Under the pieces are notes generated by a model. It saw only the letters and a list, made by a program, of their open reading frames with translations. It made no database searches and was not told the DNA's origin. This document shows positions 32,967-43,361 of a DNA stretch of 64,000 nt, in pieces. Source of the DNA: Candidatus Krumholzibacteriota bacterium. Lineage in GTDB: Bacteria; Krumholzibacteriota; Krumholzibacteriia; Krumholzibacteriales; Krumholzibacteriaceae. The position numbers and the translations under genes were made by a program. The stretch is taken from assembly GCA_016931295.1 (NCBI GenBank), contig JAFGEZ010000014.1:33839-97838 (forward strand). Direction: 5' to 3'. Position 1 is the stretch's first letter, and the number at the start of each line of letters is the position of its first letter.

Positions 32967-33998
32967 CTACTCCACGCTCATCAGGTGTATCCGCGCGACG
33001 GCCTTGACCCCGCGGTCGGAGAAGAAGTCCATCGGCGGGTAGATCGAATACCGGCCGCCGTACTCCCCCGCTCCCCGGTCGATCAGAAGGAACTCGCGGC
33101 CGTCGTTGCGGTCGAGCAGCTCGGCGCAGGTGACGGTGACGCGGTAGCCGTCCGGGGCGGCGATGACGAGGTAGCCGCGGCGCAGGAGATCGCCCTCGAC
33201 GGGCAGGAAGGGCGCCAGGAGCCCGGCGAGGGTCGGCCCGCTGAAGGTGGCGGCCGCGTGGAAGCCCCGGCCGCGCCCGTAGTAGATCCCCCGGTAGGAG
33301 GCGAGGGTCCCGCCGGAAAGCGGCGGGGCGATCCGTCCCACCTCGATGCCGTCCCGCAGGATTTCGATCGCCGGCGACCGGAGCGGCTCGACATCGCGGC
33401 GGTCGGGAAAGGAGAGGGGCTGCGAGAGGACGGTGATGCGGTTCGGTTCCTCGATGCTCCGCTCGGCGTGGAGATCGCCTGCGACGACGAGGCGGGTCGT
33501 CTCGGGGAGGGGCCACTCTTCCTTCGTCTTCGACGGGACGATGCGGGCCACCCGCGTGGCGATCATGATCCGGTGGGGCTCGGTGGGATAGAAGATCTCC
33601 CCCCAGCTCAACACCGCTTTCTCCCCGCGGTCGTTCGAGACCACGACGAGGAGATCGATGACTCGCCCGAACTCCGCCTCGTTCCGCTTGGCGACGGCCG
33701 TGTCGCGGAGGAGGTCGAAGAGCGACCACCCGTCGTACCGGTACGCGCCGACGAACCGCGCGCCCTCGCCATCGAGGAGGGCCTCGCGGCGCATCAGCGT
33801 CCTGCAGGGCAGTCCCGCCGTCGCCGCCGGGCCGGGCGAGACGACCTCCCCGTCGATCGCGAGCGCCGGTCCGCGCAGGTCGTGCAGCTCGACGTCGTCG
33901 TAGAAATCGTTGTTCGCCGTATCCGTCGCCGACGCGGCGACGGCGAAAAGCAGGAAAAACCCGGCGATGCCGGCGGCGCGTCTCGTCTTCCCTCTCAT
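32967..33998 (-). CDS. Secreted protein with sulfite-oxidase-like (molybdopterin oxidoreductase) fold
   Basis: 343 residues from ATG 33998 (AAAGGA at 9 nt), with a signal peptide (GIAGFFLLFAVAASA). Two segments resemble the oxidoreductase molybdopterin-binding fold of the YedY/SUOX group: LHDLRGPALAIDGEVVSPG and FVGAYRYDGWSLFDLLRDT, then VLSWGEIFYPTEPHRIMIA. The Cys that ligates molybdenum in YedY and SUOX is not evident at the expected place; the one candidate is LPCRTL at about residue 65. It may therefore be a non-catalytic relative or a diverged enzyme. It is convergent with the tungsten locus, so the proximity could be chance. Assignment moderate. Confidence 0.55.
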   Translation of the reverse strand: MRGKTRRAAGIAGFFLLFAVAASATDTANNDFYDDVELHDLRGPALAIDGEVVSPGPAATAGLPCRTLMRREALLDGEGARFVGAYRYDGWSLFDLLRDTAVAKRNEAEFGRVIDLLVVVSNDRGEKAVLSWGEIFYPTEPHRIMIATRVARIVPSKTKEEWPLPETTRLVVAGDLHAERSIEEPNRITVLSQPLSFPDRRDVEPLRSPAIEILRDGIEVGRIAPPLSGGTLASYRGIYYGRGRGFHAAATFSGPTLAGLLAPFLPVEGDLLRRGYLVIAAPDGYRVTVTCAELLDRNDGREFLLIDRGAGEYGGRYSIYPPMDFFSDRGVKAVARIHLMSVE

Positions 33999-34153
33999 CG
34001 GAACGGTTCCTTTCGTCGGGCGCCTCCCCCGCGGCAGGCGCGGCTTCTCCCGGTGTCCTCGGCATCCGCGCACGCCGTCGCTTCGCGACCGGCGACGCGC
34101 GGAGGGGAGTATACACCGACCGCGGGGGAGATCAACGACGGATCGGAAAAAAA

Positions 34154-34192
34154 GGCCCCGGGGCGTCCGTCGAAACGGGCGCCCCGCGGGCC
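34154..34192 (-). terminator. Intrinsic terminator of the DUF4097-like gene
   Basis: An 11-bp stem (34160-34170 with 34175-34185, one T-G wobble) capped by a CGAA tetraloop. On the minus strand it is followed by GGCC and seven T (complement of 34147-34153). It is 50 bp past the stop. Confidence 0.88.
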
Positions 34193-34241
34193 TCATGGAG
34201 GGATCGTCTTCCGTCACGCCCGTTCGCGCACGGAATGCGGG

Positions 34242-35219
34242 CTACTTCTTCAGGACCGCCGCGCCGCTGGCCGTTCCGATCGTCACGACCGGCCGTTCGC
34301 TTTTGATCGTCACGGTCTTGCGCACGTAGGTGTCGCGGTTGCCGCCGCGCCGGAAGGTCTCCTCGTCATCGAAGTCGAAGGGGCACTTTATCCGCCCGCC
34401 GCGCTTCTTCGCCGTCATCTCGACGTAGCCCTTCACCTCGTTGCCGTCGAAGTCGAGGATCGCATCGCCCGACGCTGATCCGACCGAGATGTCGTGGTCG
34501 GGGGAGGAAGCGAGCACGACCGTGGCTTTGCCCGAGGCGGTCGAGAACTCGCTGTCGCCCTCGATGACGATTCCGCGCGCATCGACGTTGCCCGAAGCGG
34601 TGCTCAGTTCGAAATCGCCCCGGCAGTCGATCGCGTCGACATCGCCCGAGGCGGTGCTCATGTCGAAATCGCCCCGGCAGTCGATCGCATCGACATCGCC
34701 CGAGGCCGTGGAGAGGCGGAACCGGCCCGTGCACTTCTCGATCCGGTAGTCGCCGGACGCCGTGCTGAGCCGGAATCTCCCCGCGCACTCCTCGATCCGG
34801 TAGCCGCCCGAGGCGGTCGAGGCGGCGAACTCGCCCGTGACGCCCTCGATCGACATCCCGCCGGAGGCCGAGTTGAAATCGATCTCGATCCCGTCCGGCA
34901 CGGTGACATAAATCTCGCAGTACCCGTCGCTCGAATCGTGGAACTCCTCCTCGATCTCGAGGACGTCGTCGTCACGGTCGATCCGGATCTCGACCGCGTC
35001 GGGGTCGTCATAGCGGCTCTCGACCCGCACCGTCACCTTGTCGCCGCCGCTCTTCGTGACGACGCAGCGCCCGGTGACGACCTTTATCTCGATCCGCTCG
35101 ATCCCGTCGAACGCCTTCTCGTCGGTGCGCGCCGGACGCCGCCGGCGGGCCTCGCCGCCGGCGGGCAGCACGGTCGCGACGGCCGCGAATACGAGCAACA
35201 CCTTGCACAGGGTACGCAT
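34242..35219 (-). CDS. Secreted DUF4097-like beta-repeat protein
   Basis: 325 residues with an N-terminal signal peptide (TLCKVLLVFAAVATVLPAGG). A leading beta segment (FDGIERIEIKVVTGRCVV) is followed by repeated strands with STASG turns, the hallmark of DUF4097/putative adhesin proteins, which are thought to fold as a beta-helix. Five repeats in the centre keep an exact 18-residue period, for example STASGDVDAIDCRGDF, each with a Cys in most copies. It ends in TIGTASGAAVLKK. Likely periplasmic or surface-exposed. Function unknown; homologues occur near sigma/anti-sigma factors elsewhere, but none are visible here. Confidence 0.82.
   Translation of the reverse strand: MRTLCKVLLVFAAVATVLPAGGEARRRRPARTDEKAFDGIERIEIKVVTGRCVVTKSGGDKVTVRVESRYDDPDAVEIRIDRDDDVLEIEEEFHDSSDGYCEIYVTVPDGIEIDFNSASGGMSIEGVTGEFAASTASGGYRIEECAGRFRLSTASGDYRIEKCTGRFRLSTASGDVDAIDCRGDFDMSTASGDVDAIDCRGDFELSTASGNVDARGIVIEGDSEFSTASGKATVVLASSPDHDISVGSASGDAILDFDGNEVKGYVEMTAKKRGGRIKCPFDFDDEETFRRGGNRDTYVRKTVTIKSERPVVTIGTASGAAVLKK
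34591..34860. repeat. 54-bp tandem repeats inside the DUF4097-like gene
   Basis: Five units starting near 34591, 34645, 34699, 34753 and 34807 keep an exact 54-bp period (18 codons). The first three are nearly identical in DNA, which points to recent duplication or slippage. They encode the STASG strand-turn units of the beta-helix. Confidence 0.85.
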
Positions 35220-35328
35220 GGGAACCTCCCGTCTCTCGATCGCCGTTCAGCCCGTGTCCCGGATACCGGTCCGCGTCCGCCCCGCCGGGGGGCGGCACTA
35301 CCCCGAATACGCGCGCGAACGGCAAAGG

Positions 35329-35357
35329 TTGCACCGGACGTGGCGAGCGGGTATGAT
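35329..35357 (+). promoter_or_regulatory. Promoter of the porin-symporter operon
   Basis: TTGCAC (35329-35334), 17-bp spacer and TATGAT (35352-35357), ending 45 bp before the porin ATG. The -10 is strong and the -35 partial. Confidence 0.55.
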
Positions 35358-35402
35358 GGTCGCCGTGTCCTTTCCAACGACCTGACCGGAGGAGAACACC
35401 GC

Positions 35403-36722
35403 ATGAAGAAACGGCTCCGCGCGGGCGCCGCGTTGATCGCGACCGCGCTTCTTCTCCCCGCGGCGGCCCCCGCCGGCGACGCCGCGTTCGAATGGGGATT
35501 CCGCGAGCGGCTCCGCGAGACCAGCATCCGCAACGGGTTCGACCTCGAGAACGACGTGGTCGACGACCTGCATTTCCTGCGCGTGCGCACCCAGCTCTGG
35601 GGCCGGTGGCGTCCCGCGGCGGGATGGGAGCTCTACGCGATGCTCAACAACGAGCACCGGCACTGGTTCAAGCCCGATCGCGACTTCGAGTTCGGCGAGG
35701 ATCTCCACGAGCTGATCTTCGAGAACCTCTACGTGCGCGCCTCGGAAATCGGCGGCCGGCCGATCGACGTCACCCTCGGCCGGCAGGACATCATGCTCGG
35801 CGAGGGATTCCTCTTCCTCGACGGCGGCACGCTCGACGGCTCCCGCACGGCCTACATGAACGCCCTCCGGATCGGCGTGGGCGATGCGTCGGCCCGCCGC
35901 CTCGAGCTGTTCGTCATCTCCAACCCCGAGACCGACGAGTACCTCCCCGTCGTCAACGACCGGGACCAGGGCCTCACCGAGTGGGGCGAGTCGGGGGCGG
36001 CCCTCTACTTCACCGATCGATCATCGGGCCCGGTCGACTACGACCTCTACTACGCCTTCAAGCGGGAGAAGGACGACGACGGGATCTTCCCCGAGACGAC
36101 GCTGCACACCGTCGGGGGCCGCGCCTCGGCCGGCGGCGGGGGCCGGCTGCGCTTCGCCGCCGAGGCGGCCTTCCAGTCCGGCGAACGGGGCGACGCCGAT
36201 CGCTCGGGGCTGGGCGGCTACGTCCACGGCACGTACGCTCCTCCGTCGCGGCTGAGCCCCGCCATGACCGCCGGGCTCATCTATCTCTCGGGCGACGACC
36301 CACGCTCCGGCGACTACGAGGGGTGGGATCCCCTCTACAGCCGCTGGCCCAAGTGGAGCGAGCTCTACATCTACACGCTCGTGGGCGAGAACGGCGTGGC
36401 GTACTGGAACAACCTCCTCGCCCCGTACCTGCAGCTTTCCCTGCGTCCCGAGAAGCGTATCGAGCTCATCGGGGAGGCCTACCTGATGTACGCCCCCGAG
36501 CAGGCGCCGGTCATCATCGCGCCCGGCGACGAGCTTCCCGTCGACTGGGCAAACGCCGGGACCGAGGAGCGGGGGCTCCTCACGCGGGTCTGGCTGAAGT
36601 GGCGGGCGACACGCTACCTGACCGGACACCTCCTCTGGGAGCGCTTCGACCCGGGCAACTTCTACGACACGGACGCCGACACGGCGCATTTCCTGAGATG
36701 GGAGTTCATGTTCACGTACTGA
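35403..36722 (+). CDS. Outer-membrane beta-barrel protein, alginate-export/porin type
   Basis: 439 residues with a signal peptide (KKRLRAGAALIATALLLPAA). The rest alternates hydrophobic and polar residues like an outer-membrane barrel. Early motifs (LHFLRVRTQLWGRW, then DVTLGRQDIMLGEGFLFLDG) recall the Alginate_exp/AlgE-like family. The C-terminal strand ends in aromatic residues (RWEFMFTY), typical of barrel proteins. The start has GGAGGAGAAC 5-6 nt upstream. It is followed by the small peptide and sodium/solute symporter genes on the same strand, so it likely lets the symporter substrate through the outer membrane. Substrate unknown; a negatively charged or sugar-like compound is plausible for the family. 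Confidence 0.82.
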   Translation: MKKRLRAGAALIATALLLPAAAPAGDAAFEWGFRERLRETSIRNGFDLENDVVDDLHFLRVRTQLWGRWRPAAGWELYAMLNNEHRHWFKPDRDFEFGEDLHELIFENLYVRASEIGGRPIDVTLGRQDIMLGEGFLFLDGGTLDGSRTAYMNALRIGVGDASARRLELFVISNPETDEYLPVVNDRDQGLTEWGESGAALYFTDRSSGPVDYDLYYAFKREKDDDGIFPETTLHTVGGRASAGGGGRLRFAAEAAFQSGERGDADRSGLGGYVHGTYAPPSRLSPAMTAGLIYLSGDDPRSGDYEGWDPLYSRWPKWSELYIYTLVGENGVAYWNNLLAPYLQLSLRPEKRIELIGEAYLMYAPEQAPVIIAPGDELPVDWANAGTEERGLLTRVWLKWRATRYLTGHLLWERFDPGNFYDTDADTAHFLRWEFMFTY

Positions 36723-36737
36723 CGTGGAGGGTGAGAG

Positions 36738-36854
36738 ATGGGACCGTTCGCAATGCCCTGGCTGACATTCCTGGCCTTCGTCGTGACGGGGGCGAGCATC
36801 CTCGCCGCGATTCTCTGGGCGCTCCTCGACCGCGCCGGCGACCGGCACCGCTGA
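36738..36854 (+). CDS. 38-residue single-span symporter accessory peptide
   Basis: A short gene with GGAGG 7 nt before its ATG. It encodes an N-terminal MGPFAMPWL followed by one hydrophobic span (TFLAFVVTGASILAAILWAL) and a charged tail ending DRAGDRHR. It ends 17 bp before the sodium/solute symporter gene. Such tiny one-span proteins are commonly found directly ahead of SSS-family symporters and are thought to assist them. Coding is supported by position, ribosome-binding site and composition. Confidence 0.75.
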   Translation: MGPFAMPWLTFLAFVVTGASILAAILWALLDRAGDRHR

Positions 36855-36871
36855 CCGGAGAAAGGAACGAC

Positions 36872-38329
36872 ATGACACTGCTCGGAGCGTGCATCCTCGT
36901 CCTCTTCGTCTACATCGGCGTCCTCATGGGGATCGGGATCTGGAGCGGACGCCGGACGACGACGGCCGCGGATTTCATCATCGGGAGCCGCCGTATCGGC
37001 CCGTGGGTGACGGCCCTCTCCTTCATCGCCGTCTACTTCTCGTCGGTCCTCATCATCGGCGGCGGCGCCTTCGGCTACAAGTTCGGGATGGCGACGATCT
37101 GGATCGGCGCGATCAACGTCCTCGTCGGCTGCCTGCTCTGCTGGATCGTCCTCGGCCGGCGCGTCCGCCTCTTCACCGAGCGGATGGGCGTGAGCACGAT
37201 CTCGGGCTTCTTCGCCGAGCGCTACCGGTCGCCGGCGGCGGGGATCTTCTCGGCGGCGGTGGTCTTCCTCTTCCTCATCATCTACAACGTGAGCGTGGTG
37301 AAGGGGATGGCCAACTCCTTCCAGGTGCTGATGGACCTCCCCTACTGGGGAGGGGTGCTCATCTCCGGGCTCGTCATCATCTTCTACGTCGTCCTCGGCG
37401 GCTACCAGGCCGTCGTCTGGACGGGCTTCCTGCAGGCGTGGGTGATGATCTTCAGCCTCCTGCTCCTCACCGGCCGCACCGTCTCCGCCGTCGGCGGCTT
37501 CTCCGAGGGGATGCGGCGGCTCGCCGCGATCGATCCCGGCTACGTCTCGACGCCGGGCGTGTGGGGCTGGGCGGGGCTCGTGAGCTTCTGCCTCGTCGTC
37601 TCCCTCGGCGTGTGGGGGATGCCGCAGCTCCTCATCCGCTTCTACTCGATCCGCGACACGAAGACCTTCCGCCTCGGCACGGTGATCGTCACCGTCGGGG
37701 CGGCGATCGCCATCCTCCCCTACCTGAACGGCGCCTTCTCGCGGCTGCTCTTCCCCGCCCTCGCGAATCCCGACCTCGCCATCCCCTCGCTCTCGAAGGC
37801 GGTCCTCTCGCCGTGGGGAGCGGCCCTGCTGCTCGCCGGCGTCGTCGCCGCGGGGATGTCGACCTTCGCCGGGGTGCTGATCATCGTCTCGAGTTCGCTC
37901 GTGCGCGACGTCTACCGGAACGGCCTCGGGCGCCGGCTCACCGGCGAGCAGGAGGTCTTCTACAACCGGATCGTGAGCGCGGCGGTCGGGCTCATCTCGC
38001 TCGCGATCGCGCTCAAGCCCCCCGCGCTGATCCTCGTCCTCACCGGCTTCTCCTGGGCCGTGATCGCCTCGACCACCCTCTGGCCGCTCCTCTTCGGGAT
38101 CTACTGGCGCCGGGCGAGCCGCCTCGCCGCGATCGGCTCGATGATCGTCGGCTCGATCACCGCGATCCTCTGGACCTGGCTCGGCAAGCCCTTCGGCGTC
38201 CACGGCTTCATCGCCGGCTCGTCGGCGGCCCTCGTCGCGATCGTCGCGCTGAGTCTCGCCCGGAAATGGGAGCCTCCCGCGGGGCACCTCGAACGGATCT
38301 TCGACGGGGAGACGGCCGGCGGTCAGTGA
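36872..38329 (+). CDS. Sodium/solute symporter (SSS family)
   Basis: 485 residues, about 13 membrane spans in the SSS (SLC5) pattern. The stretch FIIGSRRIGPWVTALSFIA near residues 30-50 and IIFYVVLGGYQAVVWTGFLQ near 170-190 are characteristic, as is AAGMSTFAGVLIIVSSSLVRD near 330-350. This last region holds the Ser residues used for the Na2 sodium site in the family. GGAGAAAGGA precedes the start. It is the third gene of the operon with the porin and the 38-residue peptide. The substrate is not evident; organic acids or proline-like compounds are usual. Its end overlaps the convergent glycosyltransferase gene by 7 bp. Confidence 0.92.
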   Translation: MTLLGACILVLFVYIGVLMGIGIWSGRRTTTAADFIIGSRRIGPWVTALSFIAVYFSSVLIIGGGAFGYKFGMATIWIGAINVLVGCLLCWIVLGRRVRLFTERMGVSTISGFFAERYRSPAAGIFSAAVVFLFLIIYNVSVVKGMANSFQVLMDLPYWGGVLISGLVIIFYVVLGGYQAVVWTGFLQAWVMIFSLLLLTGRTVSAVGGFSEGMRRLAAIDPGYVSTPGVWGWAGLVSFCLVVSLGVWGMPQLLIRFYSIRDTKTFRLGTVIVTVGAAIAILPYLNGAFSRLLFPALANPDLAIPSLSKAVLSPWGAALLLAGVVAAGMSTFAGVLIIVSSSLVRDVYRNGLGRRLTGEQEVFYNRIVSAAVGLISLAIALKPPALILVLTGFSWAVIASTTLWPLLFGIYWRRASRLAAIGSMIVGSITAILWTWLGKPFGVHGFIAGSSAALVAIVALSLARKWEPPAGHLERIFDGETAGGQ

Positions 38330-39432
38330 CCGGCGACCGCTTCGAGCGCGGCGTCGTACGCGGGGGCGAGCGTTGCCCAGTCGTACCGCTCGGCGAAGGA
38401 ACGCGCCCCGGCGGTGCGCGTCTCGTCGATCCGCTCGATCCGGCGCCGCAGCATCGTTACCAGCCCATCGAATCCGTCGTAGAGGAACTCGCCGTGCCGT
38501 TCTTCGGGGATGTGCCCGGGGTAGGCGAGGCGCCGCGGGAGAACGGGACAGACGCCGCAGTACATCCCCTCGACGACGCTCGTCCCGAAGAACTCGTGGC
38601 GCGCCGTGACGGGCAGGATATCCGCCCGCCAGAGCCAGCGCGCGTAGTCGGCGCGGTCCGGCGCGAAGCCGCGGTGGACGATGCGGGAGCCGAGCGTCTC
38701 CTGCGCCTCCTCGAAGACGGCGGGGCGTTCGCCGCCGGATTCGCCGAGGAGTGTTACACGGAAATCGAGGCCCTCGCCGGCGAGGAGACGCAGCGCCCGG
38801 AAGAACTCCTCCGGCCCCTTGTCGTACTCCCACCGGTGGTTCCAGAGGATGAGGGGCGTCGCGCCGGGCTCGCGCGCCACGCGGTGGCGGTCGAGGCCGG
38901 CGAGATCGATCCCGAGCGGAAGTACCCGGGATTTCGCTTCGATCGCCCGCGCGGCGCCGCGCTCCCTGAAATCGGGAAACGCGCCGAGAAAGCCGGGAAG
39001 GGCGCCGAGGAAATCCGCCATGTGGTACGGGGAGTTGAAGAAGACCGCGTCGGCGGCGAGGGCCGAGGCGAGGTTGACGAAGGCGTAGTGCACGTCCCGG
39101 CCGAGGGCGGGGTCCGGATCGTCTCCCGGCCACGGGTAGGTCAGCTGGTTCTCGTGGAAGAAGACCGCGGCCGGCGTACCCGCCGCGAGGTCGCGGGTGA
39201 GGGCGAGAAAGAGCGCGAGGTCGCACATGTCGGTGGCGAGCAGCAGGTCGGCGCCGTGCCCCTCCTCGCGATAGCGCCGCGCGAGGGTGACGGCCCCGCC
39301 GTGCATGCGCCACTTCCAGTGGCGCCCGGGAAGGCCCAGCACGGACACCTCGTGCGCGCTCCGGGCGGCGTAGCCGCTCGCCCACGCCCCGTGGGAGCCG
39401 GCGAGCCAGGGTTCGAGTATGACGATGCGCAT
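38323..39432 (-). CDS. tRNA-queuosine alpha-mannosyltransferase-like glycosyltransferase (DUF3524)
   Basis: 369 residues from ATG 39432. The N-terminal half follows the QTMAN/DUF3524 domain: ILEPWLAGSHGAWASGYA, LPGRHWKWRMHGGAVTLARR, then LLATDMCDLALFLAL, FFHENQLTYPW and FFNSPYHMADFL. The C-terminal half is a GT-B nucleotide-sugar domain (LWNHRWEYDKGPEEFF, a GES loop, EFFGTSVVEGMYCG). In animals QTMAN adds mannose to queuosine-34 of tRNA-Asp. If the activity holds, the target could be the tRNA-Asp type encoded in this very window (4924-5001). It has no signal peptide, so it is cytoplasmic. It is a single gene, convergent with the symporter. Confidence 0.85.
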   Translation of the reverse strand: MRIVILEPWLAGSHGAWASGYAARSAHEVSVLGLPGRHWKWRMHGGAVTLARRYREEGHGADLLLATDMCDLALFLALTRDLAAGTPAAVFFHENQLTYPWPGDDPDPALGRDVHYAFVNLASALAADAVFFNSPYHMADFLGALPGFLGAFPDFRERGAARAIEAKSRVLPLGIDLAGLDRHRVAREPGATPLILWNHRWEYDKGPEEFFRALRLLAGEGLDFRVTLLGESGGERPAVFEEAQETLGSRIVHRGFAPDRADYARWLWRADILPVTARHEFFGTSVVEGMYCGVCPVLPRRLAYPGHIPEERHGEFLYDGFDGLVTMLRRRIERIDETRTAGARSFAERYDWATLAPAYDAALEAVAGH

Positions 39433-39641
39433 GGCCCGGCGATCATAGCACGCCCCGTCCGCGCCCGCCAGCGGGCGCGTGACGAAACCCCCGACCGACC
39501 TTCCCGCACACATGCGCCTTCGCGAACAACGACAGGAACGTCGCCTTGTCCGGCGGAAAATCCCTTGCCGCGGGGAGCGCTTCCCCGTAGGCTCCCCTAA
39601 AGGCCGGGGGAAGGGATTCCACGCGGACAGGAGGAGACGGA

Positions 39642-40358
39642 ATGGGCGAGCGCGGGCTCTTCGCTCGCTGGCGGCGCGATCATCGGGACCGCCGCCTGCA
39701 CTGCACGATGGACCGCGGGCCCTTCTTCGATCTCGCCGCGCGGTTTTTGCCCGGCGAGCCGGGATCGCTCGTCGTCGACATCGGCGCAGGAAACGGCGCC
39801 TTCCTCGACCGCTGCGCACGCGCGGGCCGCCCGCTCGAGCTCGTCCCCCTCGATGCGAATCCCTCGTCCGTCGCCGGTCTCGCCGGCCGGTTTCCCCGCG
39901 CGGCCCTCTACCGGGCGCCGGCCCCCCTTCCCTTCAAGGACGGAACCGTCCGCTTCGTCCACTGCAGCCACCTCGTCGAGCACCTCGTCGGCCGCGACGT
40001 TTACGCGCTTCTCGTCGAAATCGACCGCGTCCTCGCCCCGGGGGGGATTTTCGCCGTGAGCGCGCCCCCCCTCTGGCCGGAATTTTACGACGACCTCTCG
40101 CACATGCGGCCGTTTGCGCCCGAGGTCTTCCGCCACTACCTCTGCGGCGGCCCGTGGCAGCGTTCGGCCCCCGCTGTCTCGGACCGCTACGCCGTCGCCG
40201 AGCTCGCCTACCGGTGGACGACGGCGCCCTTCGATCGCTGGGGCTCCCCCCTCGCCCCCGTGGACTTCGTTCTCCAGGGAACGGGGCTGCTCCTGCACCG
40301 GCTCGGAATCCGCCGCTACCTGCGCAACGGGTTCACGCTCGTTCTGCGCAAGTCCTGA
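39642..40358 (+). CDS. SAM-dependent class I methyltransferase
   Basis: 238 residues with GGAGGAGA before the ATG. Motif I VVDIGAGNGAFL at about 46-57, an acidic end of strand 2 (VPLDANP) and a late VLAPGGIFAVSAPP are those of the class I (methyltransferase 11-like) fold. Substrate is not evident. A C-terminal hydrophobic, basic stretch (GLLLHRLGIRRYLR) is unlike small-molecule methyltransferases and could touch the membrane. It is a single gene 130 bp before the P-type ATPase. Confidence 0.8.
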   Translation: MGERGLFARWRRDHRDRRLHCTMDRGPFFDLAARFLPGEPGSLVVDIGAGNGAFLDRCARAGRPLELVPLDANPSSVAGLAGRFPRAALYRAPAPLPFKDGTVRFVHCSHLVEHLVGRDVYALLVEIDRVLAPGGIFAVSAPPLWPEFYDDLSHMRPFAPEVFRHYLCGGPWQRSAPAVSDRYAVAELAYRWTTAPFDRWGSPLAPVDFVLQGTGLLLHRLGIRRYLRNGFTLVLRKS

Positions 40359-40390
40359 ACGCCCAACGGGGCGTCCGCGAGGAAAAACTG

Positions 40391-40420
40391 TTGTTTGCCA
40401 CGGTCCGCCGACGGTATCCT
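40391..40420 (+). promoter_or_regulatory. Possible promoter for the P-type ATPase
   Basis: TTGTTT (40391-40396), 18-bp spacer and TATCCT (40415-40420), 68 bp before the ATG. Consensus match is partial. Confidence 0.35.
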
Positions 40421-40488
40421 CATGCATCGAACAACGCGGTACACGCCGGCCCGGCCTGCGGCCGGCCCATGAACATCGAGGGGACGAC

Positions 40489-43260
<2,772 letters not shown>

Positions 43261-43302
43261 CGAACCGCCCACCTGGCCGCCAGCCGGGCCCCGCATGAAG
43301 AA

Positions 43303-43334
43303 AGACGGGCGCCCCCGCGAGGGGGCGCCCGTCT
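43303..43334. terminator. Bidirectional terminator between ATPase and pilin operon
   Basis: A perfect 14-bp stem (43303-43316 with 43321-43334) with a GCGA loop between convergent genes. On the minus strand it is followed by TTTCTTC, so it best ends the pilin operon. Confidence 0.85.
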
Positions 43335-43361
43335 CCGTCGATATGGGAGTGCGTTCCCGGA

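Noticed and set aside
34591-34860. Regular 54-bp repeats considered as a CRISPR array.
   Set aside because: There are no unique spacers; the repeats are contiguous, in frame and encode 18-residue protein repeats. No cas genes are present.
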